From Siphonodentalium dalli (Eukaryota > Mollusca > Scaphopoda > Gadilida > Siphonodentaliidae), in the NCBI GenBank assembly GCA_032622095.1, contig CP136061.1, positions 263,596,077-263,660,076 of the forward strand: a stretch of 64,000 nt of DNA. The letters run 5' to 3'. A model generated the notes under the pieces. That model was not told where the DNA came from. It saw nothing but the letters and a program-made list of their open reading frames with translations, and made no database searches. The translations under genes and the position numbers were made by a program. Shown here one piece after another: positions 33,015 through 47,300 of the stretch; the stretch's first letter is position 1; every line of letters starts with the position of its first letter.

Positions 33015-33104
33015 GTACATGGCTAGACAAAGTCTTCTCGGTCCACAACCCAACCGATATCCCAAGCTGTTGTGAACCGAGAACACTTGGTCTAGTACAT
33101 GTAC
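33015..33104. other. 90-nt near-perfect hairpin, miRNA-precursor-like or tiny MITE
   Basis: Arms run GTACATGGCTAGACAAAGTC.. and, on the other side, ..ACTTGGTCTAGTACATGTAC. The core CTAGACaAAGTcTTCTCGG pairs with CCGAGAACACTTGGTCTAG with few mismatches, and the loop is about 19 nt (CAACCGATATCCCAAGCT region). Size and pairing resemble an animal microRNA precursor, but the mature sequence is not one I recognise. A short palindromic insertion is equally possible. Confidence 0.45.
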
Positions 33105-33154
33105 GTCTGGCAGGTTAATCAATGTTAACAAGAGCATCGCTAGGGCGTGGCAAA

Positions 33155-34252
33155 ATACGCCCTTTAGCCATTTTGAATTGTACTATCACAAAATAAGATA
33201 ATACTTTGAGCTTACAATTGAAGAAAATCTGATATCCCTAATTTCAATGCCAAAATGTGGTCAAATTCTAAGTCGAAAAATGGCCATAACTCATGTAAAA
33301 ATAATTAGACAGAACCTATATTCAAACTTGGCCTGTAGTTTTAGCTGGGAAATACACATGCCAGCTTTGGTTCAGCTCAAAAAATAAAAACTGGAGTTAT
33401 CGGTCGAAAACCAAAATGTTATGAAATTGGTCAAATTCTAAGTTGAATAAAAGGTCAGTAGACCTCATGTCCACCTCTAAGCGTCGGCTTGATACGACCG
33501 TTGTTTGCGCATAAAAACCTGTCTTTAGTGCTAGTAAACCTACATACCAAATTTAATTTCATTCAGTACACAGTTACTAAAGTTATCATCCGGAAACCTC
33601 AAATTGGCAAAAATTCTAAGTAAAAAAGGGACATAACTCTGGTGAAAATTGGCGGGCGGAACCCGAATTCGAACTTGACCTGTGTTTCGCTGGGAGAAAG
33701 ACACATACCAACTTTGGTTCAGATCAAATAATCCAAACTGGAGTTATCAGTCGGAAACCAAAAATATTAACAGACGGTCAAATTCTAAGTCGAATCAAAT
33801 TCTAAGTCGAAAAAAGGGCCGTAACTCATGTAAAAATAATTGGACGGAACCCATATTCGAATTTGGCCTGTATCTTTAGCTGGGAAATACACATACCAAC
33901 TTTGGATCAGATCAAATAATCCAAACTGGAGTTATCGGTCGGAAACCAAAAATGTTAACAGACAGTCAAATTCTAAGTCGAAAAAGGGCCGTAACTCATG
34001 TAAAAATAATTGGACGGAACCCATATTCGAACTTGGCCTGTATCTTTAGCTGGGAAATACACATACCAACGTTGGTTCAGATCAAATAATCCAAACTGGA
34101 GTTATCGATCGGAAACCAAAAATGTTAATGGATGGACAGACAGACGGACGGACGGACGGACAGACAGACAGACAGACAGACGGACGGACAGACAGACAGA
34201 CGGACGGACAAACTGATAACATAATACGACCTTTTTTTCAAAAAGGGCGTAT
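33155..34252. mobile_element. foldback/tandem-repeat element, family II
   Basis: Inverted ends ATACGCCCTTT (33155-33165) and AAAGGGCGTAT (34242-34252) are perfect over 11 bp. A terminal hairpin CCTTTTTTT/AAAAAGG sits at the right end and a CAGACGGACGGACGG tract at about 34137-34210. Four to five monomers of about 170 bp precede it, each with CCGTAACTCATGTAAAAATA, TTGGACGGAACCCATATTCG, ACCAACTTTGGTTCAGATC and GGAGTTATCGGTCGGAAACC. Apparent ORFs are repeat translations. Confidence 0.8.
34137..34210. repeat. (CGGA/CAGA)n microsatellite
   Basis: Simple GACGGACGGACAGACAGACA tract next to the right terminus of family II, which puts it in the same position as the corresponding tracts in families I, III and IV. 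Confidence 0.95.
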
Positions 34253-37200
34253 AAAAACTCAACGTATTATTATTATTATTATTATAGATACATTTAGAGC
34301 GCATTATACAATAAATTAGTTTCAATGCGCTTAGAATACAAACATGACACACATCCTAAAATAATAGTAAATAGCGAATGGATAAAATTATATACTAAGA
34401 ACCTAACTAGAAAATACGCAAACTTAACCTAATTCTCAACCGCAGTAAAGGCAATGTAACTAAATAAATAAATAACAGATTTGTTTAGCGTAAAATCCAC
34501 CGAAGTGCTCTAAAACGCTTGACATGTTAAACATAAATACAATTGCAAATATAAGACATAATTATGGACATCAACAAACATGTAGAACTTATATAAGTGA
34601 GACGTTACTAAGAAATACAAAAGCGCTTAAAATTACATATCGAAAAAATATTAAAAAGTTACTGGTAAATTGGGGGTGGTAACATGCTAAAATAGGTGGT
34701 AAAATGGCGAACGGGTAACAAGCTAAAAATAACATGAAAAGGTTCGAACGAGTAAAATTGAAACCGAAAAATATTGATGAGACTAAGGTACTTAATTAGT
34801 GATCCAAACAGTATAAAAGATAGATTATTATCAACAAAAGAGTATTTGCATCAGTATTTTTTTTTTGTGTGGGTATTTTAAGATAAAAATAAAAACAGTT
34901 ATCAAACACATATGTACACGAGTTAAGTTCAGCTGGTGTTTTCCTTAGTTGATGCGCATGACGTTAGCTGACGTAGTCAGTATTTTCAAAATGTAGTGCA
35001 TTCAAGTCATGCATGAATCATGAGTTAACTGGGTCACCAGGTGTTCCAAGTTCCATTACGGTGAAATTGACATTCGGGACTTTAGTTTCAACGGTACTTT
35101 GGATGAAGTGCCCTGGTTAATAAAAATCACGTGATTAAATACTTCCGGTTTAGTAGAATGCGAAAAAGTTGATACTCTACTCAACTTTTGAGGTTCAACT
35201 AGTCGACTTCAGAATCTCAGAGTCTTTTCAACACTCTTCACAAGCGAAAGTATTTTGAATACAACCATGAAAATTAAAGTCTCTTTTTAGTCTGTAGTTG
35301 ACAGCTTAAAAGCCTTATTATCGGCCCTACACATCACATCACCTGTTAAAACACTGCTAATACTCTAGGGAAATACTCTGGGGAATGCCCTGTTAAGTGG
35401 AGATTGTATGATTTAGGTGACTTTTGTGAACCAATTTCGGTATGTGTTACATTGTCACAACTTTACAATCATGAAATTTCCCCTGGGTACTCAATTCAAT
35501 ATTTATAATGGAATTTATTGATTAACTTTCTGCGTTGAATTAAAAGGGGTTCTGTATAATCACCAAATCAGGTCATTTATGGGACCATCTACTTTTATAC
35601 TAAACTGAATATATGCAACAAATGAATAAAGTTGAGCCATGGATTAGTGCAAAATACGCACGTGCTCTATGAATGATGCATACAACATGTTAATTATCAT
35701 AAAATTGACTTCATGACTGGAATACCATGTTGTTTGCATTGTTCATAGACTGCAGAGTTTGGTGGCGGTGGTTTCTGCTAAGACTGTGTAAAAAAAAATA
35801 AAGGGAACACAAATCAGTATAAAAAAGAGTTTTGTGTGCAGATCCAGTTGTGTATATTTTACTAATTCACTAATGCTACAAACTGCAACGTTTCATAGGA
35901 AAGTGGCCGTCTGTTTTATCTTGACTGTTTATATTTTGTCTGATATAAATTAAAATAGTCATTTCTTAAAGCCACATAGCGGTTTGCACTCCAAAATATG
36001 CATAATATTATTCTGGCATATGCGTAGACAGGGTTGAACATGAATTTGATATTTTTGAACTATCGTCTGGTATGTACTTTACAATAAATCAATCATCTGT
36101 CCTTCGTTATAGGTTATAATTTAGATATAACAGTTACCAAATTATGAAAATTTCCTCAAAAATATACTAATAATTGAGTATAATGATAGCGTGAATGTGA
36201 TATTAACCACAAAACACACTTTGTGTGAGTCGAGCATTTGTTTATATACAGCATGTAAATAGTGATCAATAAGCAAAACACTGTGGCGATATTTTTAGGA
36301 GAGTGATTCATGATGACCCATTCATTAACGAAATCTTGAGACACGATGATTTGCAAACGCCATACCGGTATGTTGTAAACACATTGGTCGCCTTGATGAC
36401 ATTTCTAACCAAAGATCCTTTAGTGGGATCTCCCCGGTGTTGAGTGTTTTGCTTATCACATACTCTTTACGTACTGTTTGTTTACATAACATGTCATTTG
36501 TTTACATAACACAGAGTACCAACATGACAATAACAGGCAATTATTATTTTAACAGCAATACCCATCGCCAACGTTTACCCTATCTTTAATCCATCCATAT
36601 ATTTCTCAGAAAATTATGAATCTAAATAGAAATGTAGAATCATGTGCCATGACTTCATGTATTAACTTTGATAAAATAGTTCTGCTGACAATTCCATAAA
36701 TATAGTAATTACGCATTCAGGATTAGATTGATATGATATTTACCATGACATATATATCGGTGACCAGGGTTGTCTTCTGTTCATAGATGATACATGCTGT
36801 GAAATTTCTTAATATTTATGGTAATAGCATGTAATCAGGTGTAATGACAGTGATCAGGTGTACCTGTGTGATTTTCAAATTACCGCTGTAATTTTAGCCA
36901 AATACAACTGCCCAGCACTGTTCTTTGGTGCAAGGAAATATGTTTTGTTTTGGACATGGAAAATTTCAAAATTTACATACGAGGGGCCAAAACCATTTCT
37001 AGGTTCTAGGGACCTTACATTTTAACCCCAGCGGAAACCATGAACTGGCCATATGGCTGCATAACTACAGGCTAGTCCTGCATTCAAACAACCCTTGTAA
37101 AGTGGAAATTTAACACTGTTTCTGTACCGAATAACCGTTGTTTGTTAACTCTGCATGGATGAAGCATTGTAAGGAGTGCTCTCACACCTTACTTGCTCCC

Positions 37201-37356
37201 AAAGCTCATATACAGAGAATACTCTTTATATTTTATCTTCTTTTTCCCATTTTATGCAGAACATAACCTGACATTCGGGTTGAGTCGCTATGGATGCTTG
37301 CGACAAAAATGGCAAAGATAAGATCATCATACTAGTAAGTTATTGTTGGTTTTTAA
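34253..37356. other. no gene recognised
   Basis: AT-rich intergenic or intronic DNA. It contains a (TTA)n tract at about 34264-34286 and a one-sided copy of the 22572-22902 miniature element at about 35542-35760. A possible first coding exon at 37290-37334 is discussed under findings. Confidence 0.4.
35542..35760. repeat. partial second copy of the 331-bp palindromic element
   Basis: Starts AAAAGGGGTTCTGTATAATC and includes CTGAATATATGCAACAAATG, AGCCATGGATTAGTGCAAAA and CCATGTTGTTTGCATTGTTC, all matching the element at 22572-22902. The right terminus is missing. Confidence 0.7.
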
Positions 37357-38180
37357 CACGTTGAGTGCCGGAACCCTATAGTGTAACATTCCAGGGTGCC
37401 AACTTTATATTATGTATTAAATAGGTAGATAGCACCATATAACCACCCACAAACCCCAAAACTGGGCATGTATCAGCTTGGATCACATAAAAACATGGCA
37501 TAAACGCATTACGAGATAACTCGTAGTCGGCACAGACGCCATCTCATGGTATTTTGGCTGGGTGCCGACTACGAGTTATCCCGTATCCACACTTTACCAT
37601 GTTTTTCTCACGAGTACTTCATCAGATGATCATGTTCGATATTGTAAACAATAAACATGGTGCTCATTTGACCTTTTGGAGTACCCTGCGCTAGTTCTGG
37701 CTACAATATAACTCGTTGTCACAGCCGGGAAATATCGTATCCCACATTCCAGGTTTAGATGGGTGGCGCTGGGTGCTGACTATGAGTTATCTCGTACCTA
37801 AATTTTGACATACATGTATACAATCTTACATGTATGATCGTGCTACTTCAAAATTGATGTCTACTGTTCAAATACATGAACTAGCTCGTTATTCTGGAGA
37901 GCAGAATGTTAGGGGCTTTTGTGGATCTTATCATAAAATGCCAATTCAGACGGCACAATGGAGTTAGGGGCCAATGCGTCAGTATAACCATACTTTTGGC
38001 CCAAATTAAGATGCTTTATTACAGTGATGCCACTGCATCACTCACATAACATATATATTTGAGCTTCTTAAGATGGTTGAATTTATTATTACGTGGGGAA
38101 CTCAATTTCTCAAATTTCTACAGCAGAATATCTAGACCCCATATAAAGTACGAGATAACCCGTAGCCGGCACTCAACGTG
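37357..38180. mobile_element. piggyBac-like non-autonomous element flanked by TTAA
   Basis: TTAA at 37353-37356 and 38181-38184 flank perfect 15-bp inverted ends CACGTTGAGTGCCGG / CCGGCACTCAACGTG. Exact TTAA duplication and a CAC start fit piggyBac-like elements. The 824-bp interior has no transposase. It repeats the motif GAGATAACTCGTAGTCGGC and its variants in both orientations, at about 37512, 37564, 37785 and 38152. Confidence 0.82.
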
Positions 38181-38333
38181 TTAAAGAGACTGTTCAGCGG
38201 ACATTCTACTAGTACTTATGTTCCAATTCACAATTTAACCGGCAGTGTCTGGTTAAAAGCGGGGTTATTTTGAGTGGCACAATTGAAAGTCGCTTGAGAT
38301 TTTGTTTAAAAAATGAAAGTGTCAATGACACTG

Positions 38334-41300
38334 TAGCTCAACTTAGGTAGGGGAATAATTTAATGGTTGACAGTAAATGGAGGAATAGGAAAGGTGCTAA
38401 TTGAAATGACTAACCTGCGCCAAAGGATTTAGTGATGCAAAGAGTAAAATACAAGATGGCTGCTGGTGGCCATTTTTTTTGGCCAATTGACCCCAAAAGG
38501 ACTCGTTCCCATCTACGTATAATTGCTAACATCCATGACAAATTTTATGAAGATCTGACCAATTTTGAAATCCAAGATGGCCGCTGGCAGCCATGTTTTT
38601 TGGGCCGAATGACCCCACAATGATTCGTTCCCATCTACATGTCAATGTCAACATTCAAGACAAATTTCATAAAGATTAGACCAAAGGTACAACCTGTAGC
38701 CCGTGCCAAAGGATTTAGTCATGCAAAGAGTAAAATCCAAGATGGCTGCTGGCGGCCATGTTTTTTGGCCGAACGACTCCAAAATTACTCGTTCCCATCT
38801 ACATGTCAGTGTTAACATCCATGACAAATTTAATGAAAGTGTCAATGACACTGTAGCTCAACTTAGGTAGGGGAATAATTTAATGGTCGACAGTAAATGG
38901 AGGAATAGGAAAAGTGCTAATTGAAATGTCTAAGTAAGACTAGATGTACATGTCAATATCAACATTCATAACAGGTTTCATAATGATCGGATCAGGGATG
39001 TGGTGATTATGGTGTGCCAAAGGATTTATTGATGCAAAGAGTAAATTCTAAAATGGCCACCGGCAGCCATGTTTTTTTCCGAATTACCCCAAAATGACTT
39101 GTTCCCATCTACAGCCTTTACAAATCTCATAATGATCTGATCAAAGGTACGACCTGTAACCCGCGCCAAAGGATTTAGTCATTGAAAGAGTAAAAACCAA
39201 GATGGCTGCTGGCGGCCATGTTTTTTGGCCGAACGACCCCAAAATCATTCGTTCCCATCTACATGTCATTGTTAACATCCATGACAAATTTCATGAAGTT
39301 CTGACCAAAGCTACAACCTGTAGCCCGTGCCAAAGAATTTAGTCACGCAAAGAGTAAAATCCAAGATGGCTGCTGGCGGCCATGTTTTTAGGCTGAACGA
39401 CCCCAAAATCACTCGTTCCCATCTACATGTCAATATTAACATCCATGACAAATTTCATGATGATCAAACGAACAGCACGACCTGTAGCCCGAGCCAATGG
39501 ATTGAATTTTGAAATCCAAAATGGCCACCAGCGGCCATGTTTTTATGGCCGAATGACCCCAAAATGACTCGTTCCCATCTACATGTCAATGTAAACATTC
39601 ATGACAAAATTCATAAAGATCAGACCATAGGTACGACCTGTAGCCCGCGCCAAAGGATTTAGTCATGCAAAGAGTAAAATCCATGATGGCTGCTGTCGGC
39701 CATGTTTTATGGCCGAACAACCCCAAAATCACTCGTTCCCATCTACATGTCATTGTTAACATCCATGACAAATTTCATGAAGTTCTGATCAAAACTACGA
39801 CCTGTAGCCTGCGCCAAATGATTTTGTCATGCAAAGAGTAAAATCTAAGATGGCTGCCAGCGGCCATGTTTTTTGGCCGTATAACCCCAAAATGACTCAT
39901 TCCCATATACATGTCAATATCAATATTCATGACAAATTTCATAAAGGTCAGACCAAAGGTACGACCTGTAACCCGCGCCAAAGGATTTATTCATGCAAAG
40001 AGTAAAATCCAAGATGGCTGCTGGCGGCCATGTTTTTTGGCCGAACGACCCCAAAATCACTCGTTCCCATCTACATGTCAATATTAACATCCATGACAAA
40101 TTTCATGATGATCAAACGAACAGCACGACCTGTAGCCCGCGCCAATGGATTGAATTTTGAAATCCAAGATGGCCACCAGCGGCCATGTTTTTTGGCCGAA
40201 TGACCCCAAAATGACTCGTTCCCATATACATGTCAATATCAATATTCGTGACAAATTTCATAAAGGTCAGACCAAAGGTACGACCTGTAACCCGCGCCAA
40301 AGGATTTAGTCATTGAAAGAGTAAAATCCAAGATGGCTGCTGGCGGCCATGTTTTTTGGCCGAACGACCCCAAAATCACTCGTTCCCATCTACATGTCAA
40401 TATTAACATCCATGACAAATTTCATGACGATCAAACGAACAGCACGACCTGTAGCCCGAGCCAATGGATTGAATTTTGAAATCCAAAATGGCCACCAGCG
40501 GCCATGTGTTTTGGCCGAATGACCCCAAAATGTCTCGTTCCAATCTACATGTCAATGTCAACATCCATGACAAAATTCATAAAGATCAGATAATTAGGTA
40601 CGACCTGTAGCCCGCGCCAAAGGATTTAGTCATGCAAAGAGTAAAATCCATGATGGCTGCTGTCGGCCATGTTTTTTGGTCGAACAACCCCAAAATCACT
40701 CGTTCCCATCTACATGTCATTGTTAACATCCATGACAAATTTGATGAAGTTCTGATCAAAACTACGACCTGTAGCCTGCGCCAAAGGATTTAGTCATGCA
40801 AAGAGTAAAATCTAAGATGGCTGCCAGCGGCCATGTTTTTTGGCGGTATGACCCCAAAATGACTCATTCCCATATACATGTCAATGTCAACATCCATGAC
40901 AAAATTCATAAAGATCAAACCATAGGTACGACCTGTAGCCCGCGCCAAAGGATTTAGTCATGCAAAGAGTAAAATCCAAGATGGCTGCTGGCGGCCATGT
41001 TTTTTGGCCGAATGACCCCAAAATGACTCGTTCCCATCTACATGTCAATATTAACATCCATGACAAATTTCATGATGATCAGACGAACAGTACGACCTGT
41101 TGCCCGCGCCAATGGATTGAATTTTGAAATCTAAGATGGCCGCCAGCGGCCATGTTTTTTGGCCGAATGACCCCAAAATGACTCGTTCCCATCTACATGT
41201 CATTGTTAACATCCATGACAAATTTCATGATGTTCTGATCGAAGCTACGACCTGTAGCACGCGCCAAATGATTTAGTCATGCAAAGAGTAAAATCCAAGA

Positions 41301-44300
41301 TGGCTGCTGGCGGCCATGTTTATTGGCCGAACAACCCCAAAATGACTCGTTACCATCTACATGTCAAAATTAACATCCATGATAAATTTCATGATGATCA
41401 GACCAACAGTACGACCTGTAGCCAGCGCCAATGGATTGAATTTTGAAATATAAGATGGCCGCCAGCGGCCATGTTTTTTGGCCGAACGACCCTAAAATCA
41501 CTCGTTCCCATCTACATGTCATTGTTAACATCCGTTACAAATTTCATGAAGTTCTGACCAAAGCTACAACCTGTAACCCGTGCCTAAGAATTTAGTCATG
41601 CAAAGAGTAAAATCCAAGATGGCTGCTGGCGGCCATGTTTTTAGGCTGAACGACCCCAAAATCACTCGTTCCCATCTACATGTCAATATTAACATCCACG
41701 ACAAATTTCATGATGATCAAACGAACAGCACGACCTGTAGCCCGAGCCAATGGATTGAATTTTGAAATCAAAAATGGCCACCAGCGGCCATATTTTTTGG
41801 CCGAATGATCCCAAAATGACTCTTTCCCATCTACATGTCAATGTCAACATTCATGACAAAATTCATAAAGATCAGACCATAGGTACGACCTGTAGCCCGC
41901 GCCAAAGGATTTAGTCATGCAAAGAGTAAAATCCAAGATGGCTGCTGGCGGCCATGTTTTTTGGCCGAACGACCCCAAAATCACTCGTTCCCATCTACAT
42001 ATCATTGTTAACATCCATTACAAATTTCATGATGATCAGACGAACAGCACGACCTGTAGCCCGCGCCAATGGATTGAATTTTGAAATCCAAAATGGACAC
42101 CAGCGGCCATGTTTTTTGGCCGAATGACCCCAAAATGACTCGTTCCCATCTACATGTCAATGTCAACATTCATGACAAAATTCATAAAGATCAGACCATA
42201 GGTACGACCTGTAGCCCGCGCCAAAGGATTTAGTCATGCAAAGAGTAAAATCCATGATGGCTGCTGTCGGCCATGTTTTTTGGCCGAACAACCCCAAAAT
42301 CACTTGTTCCCATCTACATGTCATTGTTAACATCCATGACAAATTTCATGAAGTTCTGATCAAAACTACGACCTGTAGCCTGCGCCAAATGATTTAGTCA
42401 TGCAAAGAGTAAAATCTAAGATGGCTGCCAGCGGCCATGTTTTTTGGCCGTATGACCCCAAAATGACTCATTCCCATATACATGTCAATATCAATATTTA
42501 TGAGAAATTTCATAAAGGTCAGACCAAAGGTACGACCTGTAACCCGCGCCAAAGGATTTATTCATGCAAAGAGTAAAATCCAAGATGGCTGCTGGCGGCC
42601 ATGTTTTTTGGCCGAACGACCCCAAAATCACTCGTTCCCATCTACATTTCAATATTAACATCCATGACAAATTTCATGATGATCAATCGAACAGCACGAC
42701 CTGTAGCCCGAGCCAATGGATTAAATTTTGAAATCCAAAATGGCCACCAGCGGCCATGTTTTTTGGCCGAATGACCCCAAAATGTCTCGTTCCAATCTAC
42801 ATGTCAATGTCAACATCCATGACAAAATTCATAAAGATCAGACCATAGGTACGACCTGTAGCCCGCGCCAAAGGATTTAGTCATGCAAAGAGTAAAATCC
42901 AAGATGGCTGCTGTCGGCCATGTTTTTTGGCTGAACAACCCCAAAATCACTCGTTCCCATCTACATGTCATTGTTAACATCCATGACAAATTTGATGAAG
43001 TTCTGATCAAAACTACGACCTGTAGCCTGCGCCAAAGGATTTAGTCATGCAAAGAGTAAAATCTAAGATGGCTGCCAGCGGCCATGTTTTTTGGCCGTAT
43101 GACCCCAAAATGACTCATTCCCATATACATGTCAATATTAACATCCATGACAAATTTCATGATGATCAGACGAACAGTACGACCTGTTGCCCGCGCCAAT
43201 GGATTGAATTTTGAAATCTAAGATGGCCGCCAGCGGCCATGTTTTTTTGGCCTAATGACCTCAAAATGACTCGTTCCCATCTACATGTCATTGTTAACAT
43301 CCATGACAAATTTCATGATGTTCTGATCGAAGCTACGACCTGTAGCACGCGCCAAAGGATTTAGTCATGCAAAGAGTAAAATCCAAGATGGCTGCTGGCG
43401 GCCATGTTTATTGGCCGAACAACCCCAAAATGACTCGTTACCATCTACATGTCAAAATTAACATCCAAGATAAATTTCATGATGATCAGACCAACAGTAC
43501 GACCTGTAGCCCGCGCCAACGGATTGAATTTTGAAATATAAGATGGCCGCCAGCGGCCATGTTTTTGGCCGAACGACCCCAAAATCACTCGTTCCCATCT
43601 ACATGTCATTGTTAACATCCGTGACAAATTTGATGAAGTTCTGATCAAAACTACGACCTGTAGCCTGCGCCAAAGGATTTAGTCATGCAAAGAGTAAAAT
43701 CTAAGATGGCTGCCAGCGGCCATGTTTTTTGGCCGTATGACCCCAAAATGATTCATTCCCATTTACATGTCAATGTCAACATCCGTGACAAAATTCATAA
43801 AGATCAGACCATAGGTACGACCTGTAGCCCGCGCCAAAGGATTTAGTCATGCAAAGAGTAAAATCCAAGATGGCTGCTGGCGGCCATGTTTTTTGGCCGA
43901 ACGACCCCAAACTCACTCGTTCCCATCTACATGTCATTGTTAACATCCATGACAAATTTCATGATGATCAGTCGAACAGTACGACCTGTAGCCTGCGCCA
44001 ATGGATTGAATCTTGAAATCCAAGATGGCTGCCAGCGGCCATGTTGTTTGGCCGAATGACCCCAAAATGACTCGTTCCCATCTACATGTCAATGTCAACA
44101 TTCGTGTCAAATTTCATAAAGATCAGACCAAAGGTACAACCTGTAGCCTGCGCCAAAGGATTTAGTCATGCAAATAGTAAAATCCAAGATGGCTGCTAGC
44201 GGCCATGTTTTTCAGGCGAACGACCCCAAAATCACTCGTTCCCATCTACATGTTATTGTTAACATCCATGACAAATTTCAAGATGATCAGACGAACAGTA

Positions 44301-47300
44301 CGACCTGTAGCCCGCGCCAATGGATTGAATTTTGAAATCTAAGATGGCCGCCAGCGGCCATGTTTTTTTTGCCGAATGACCCCACAATGATTCGTTCCCA
44401 TCTACATGTCAATGTCAACTTTCATGACAAATTTCATAAAGGTTAGACCAAAGGTACGACCTGTAGCCCGCGCCAAAGGATTTAGTCATGCAAAGAGTAA
44501 AATCCAAGATGGCTGCTGGCGACCATGTTTTTGGCCGAACGACCCTAAAATCACTCGTTCCCATCTACATGTCATTGTTAACATCCATGACAAATTTGAT
44601 GAAGTTCTGATCAAAACTACGACCTGTAGCCTGCGCCAAAGGATTTAGTCATGCAAAGAGTAAAATCTAAGATGGCTGCCAGCGGCCATGTTTTTTGGCC
44701 GTATGACCCCAAAATGACTCATTCCCATTTACATGTCAATGTCAACATCCATGACAAAATTCATAAAGATCAGCGGCCATGTTTTTTGGCCGTATGACCC
44801 CAAAATGACTCATTCCCATTTACATGTCAATGTCAACATCCATGACAAAATTCATAAAGATCAGACCATAGGTACGACCTGTAGCCCGCGCCAAAGGATT
44901 TAGTCATGCAAAGAGTAAAATCCAAGATGGCTGCTGGCGGCCATGTTTTTTTGGCCGAACGACCCCAAACTCACTCGTTCCCATCTACATGTCATTGTTA
45001 ACATCCATGACAAATTTCATGATGATCAGTCGAACAGTACGACCTGTAGCCTGCGCCAATGGATTGAATTTTGAAATCTAAGATGGCCGCCAGCGGCCAT
45101 GTTTTTTTTGCCGAATGACCCCACAATGATTCGTTCCCATCTACATGTCAATGTCAACTTTCATGACAAATTTCATAAAGGTTAGACCAAAGGTACGACC
45201 TGTAGCCCGCGCCAAAGGATTTAGTCATGCAAAGAGTAAAATCCAAGATGGCTGCTGGCGACCATGTTTTTGGCCGAACGACCCCAAAATCACTCGTTCC
45301 CATCTACATGTCATTATTAACATCAATGACAAATTTCATGATGATCAGGCGAACAATACGACCTGTAGCCCGCGCCAATGGATTGAATCTTGAAATCCAA
45401 GATGGCTGCCACCGGCCATGTTTTTTGGCCGAATGACCCCAAAATGACTCGTTCCCATCTACATGTCAATGTCAACATTCATGACAAATTTCATAAAGAT
45501 CAGACCAAAGGCACGACCTGTAGCCCGCGCCAAAGGATTTAGTCATGCAAAGAGTAAAATCCAAGATGGCTGCTGGCGGCCATGTTTTTTGGCCGAACGA
45601 CCCCAAAATGACTCGTTCCCATCTACATGTCATTGTTAACATCCATGACAAATTTCATGATGATCAGACGAACAGTACGACCTGTAGCCCGCGCCAAGGG
45701 ATTGAATTTTGAAATCTAAGATGGCCGCCAGTGGCCATGTTTTTTGGCCGAATTACCCCAAAACGACTCGTTCCCATCTACATGTCATTGTTAACATCCA
45801 TGACAAATTTCATGAAGTTCTGATCAAAACTACGACCTGTAGCCTGCGCCAAATGATTTAGTCATGCAAAGAGTAAAATCTAAGATGGCTGCCAGCGGCC
45901 ATGTTTTTTGGCCGTATGACCCCAAAATGACTCATTCCCATATACATGTCAATATCAATATTTATGAGAAATTTCATAAAGGTCAGACCAAAGGTACGAC
46001 CTGTAACCCGCGCCAAAGGATTTATTCATGCAAAGAGTAAAATCCAAGATGGCTGCTGGCGGCCATGTTTTTTGGCCGAACGACCCCAAAATCACTCGTT
46101 CCCATCTACATTTCAATATTAACATCCATGACAAATTTCATGATGATCAATCGAACAGCACGACCTGTAGCCCGAGCCAATGGATTAAATTTTGAAATCC
46201 AAAATGGCCACCAGCGGCCATGTTTTTTGGCCGAATGACCCCAAAATGTCTCGTTCCAATCTACATGTCAATGTCAACATCCATGACAAAATTCATAAAG
46301 ATCAGACCATAGGTACGACCTGTAGCCCGCGCCAAAGGATTTAGTCATGCAAAGAGTAAAATCCAAGATGGCTGCTTTCGGCCATGTTTTTTGGCTGAAC
46401 AACCCCAAAATCACTCGTTCCCATCTACATGTCATTGTTAACATCCATGACAAATTTGATGAAGTTCTGATCAAAACTACGACCTGTAGCCTGCGCCAAA
46501 GGATTTAGTCATGCAAAGAGTAAAATCTAAGATGGCTGCCAGCGGCCATGTTTTTTGGCCGTATGACCCCAAAATGACTCATTCCCATATACATGTCAAT
46601 ATTAACATCCATGACAAATTTCATGATGATCAGACGAACAGTACGACCTGTTGCCCGCGCCAATGGATTGAATTTTGAAATCTAAGATGGCCGCCAGCGG
46701 CCATGTTTTTTGGCCTAATGACCTCAAAATGACTCGTTCCCATCTACATGTCATTGTTAACATCCATGACAAATTTCATGATGTTCTGATCGAAGCTACG
46801 ACCTGTAGCACGCGCCAAAGGATTTAGTCATGCAAAGAGTAAAATCCAAGATGGCTGCTGGCGGCCATGTTTATTGGCCGAACAACCCCAAAATGACTCG
46901 TTACCATCTACATGTCAAAATTAACATCCAAGATAAATTTCATGATGATCAGACCAACAGTACGACCTGTAGCCCGCGCCAATGGATTGAATTTTGAAAT
47001 ATAAGATGGCCGCCAGCGGCCATGTTTTTTGGCCGAACGACCCCAAAATCACTCGTTCCAATCTACATGTCATTGTTAACATCCGTGACAAATTTGATGA
47101 AGTTCTGATCAAAACTACGACCTGTAGCCTGCGCCAAAGGATTTAGTCATGCAAAGAGTAAAATCTAAGATGGCTGCCAGCGGCCATGTTTTTTGGCCGT
47201 ATGACCCCAAAATGACTCATTCCCATTTACATGTCAATGTCAACATTCGTGTCAAATTTCATAAAGATCAGACCAAAGGTACAACCTGTAGCCTGCGCCA

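Noticed and set aside
33682-34352. Open frames over family II and the CGGA tract
   Set aside because: Repeat translations (for example alternating Thr/Asp/Arg/Gln from the microsatellite), with no protein-like features.
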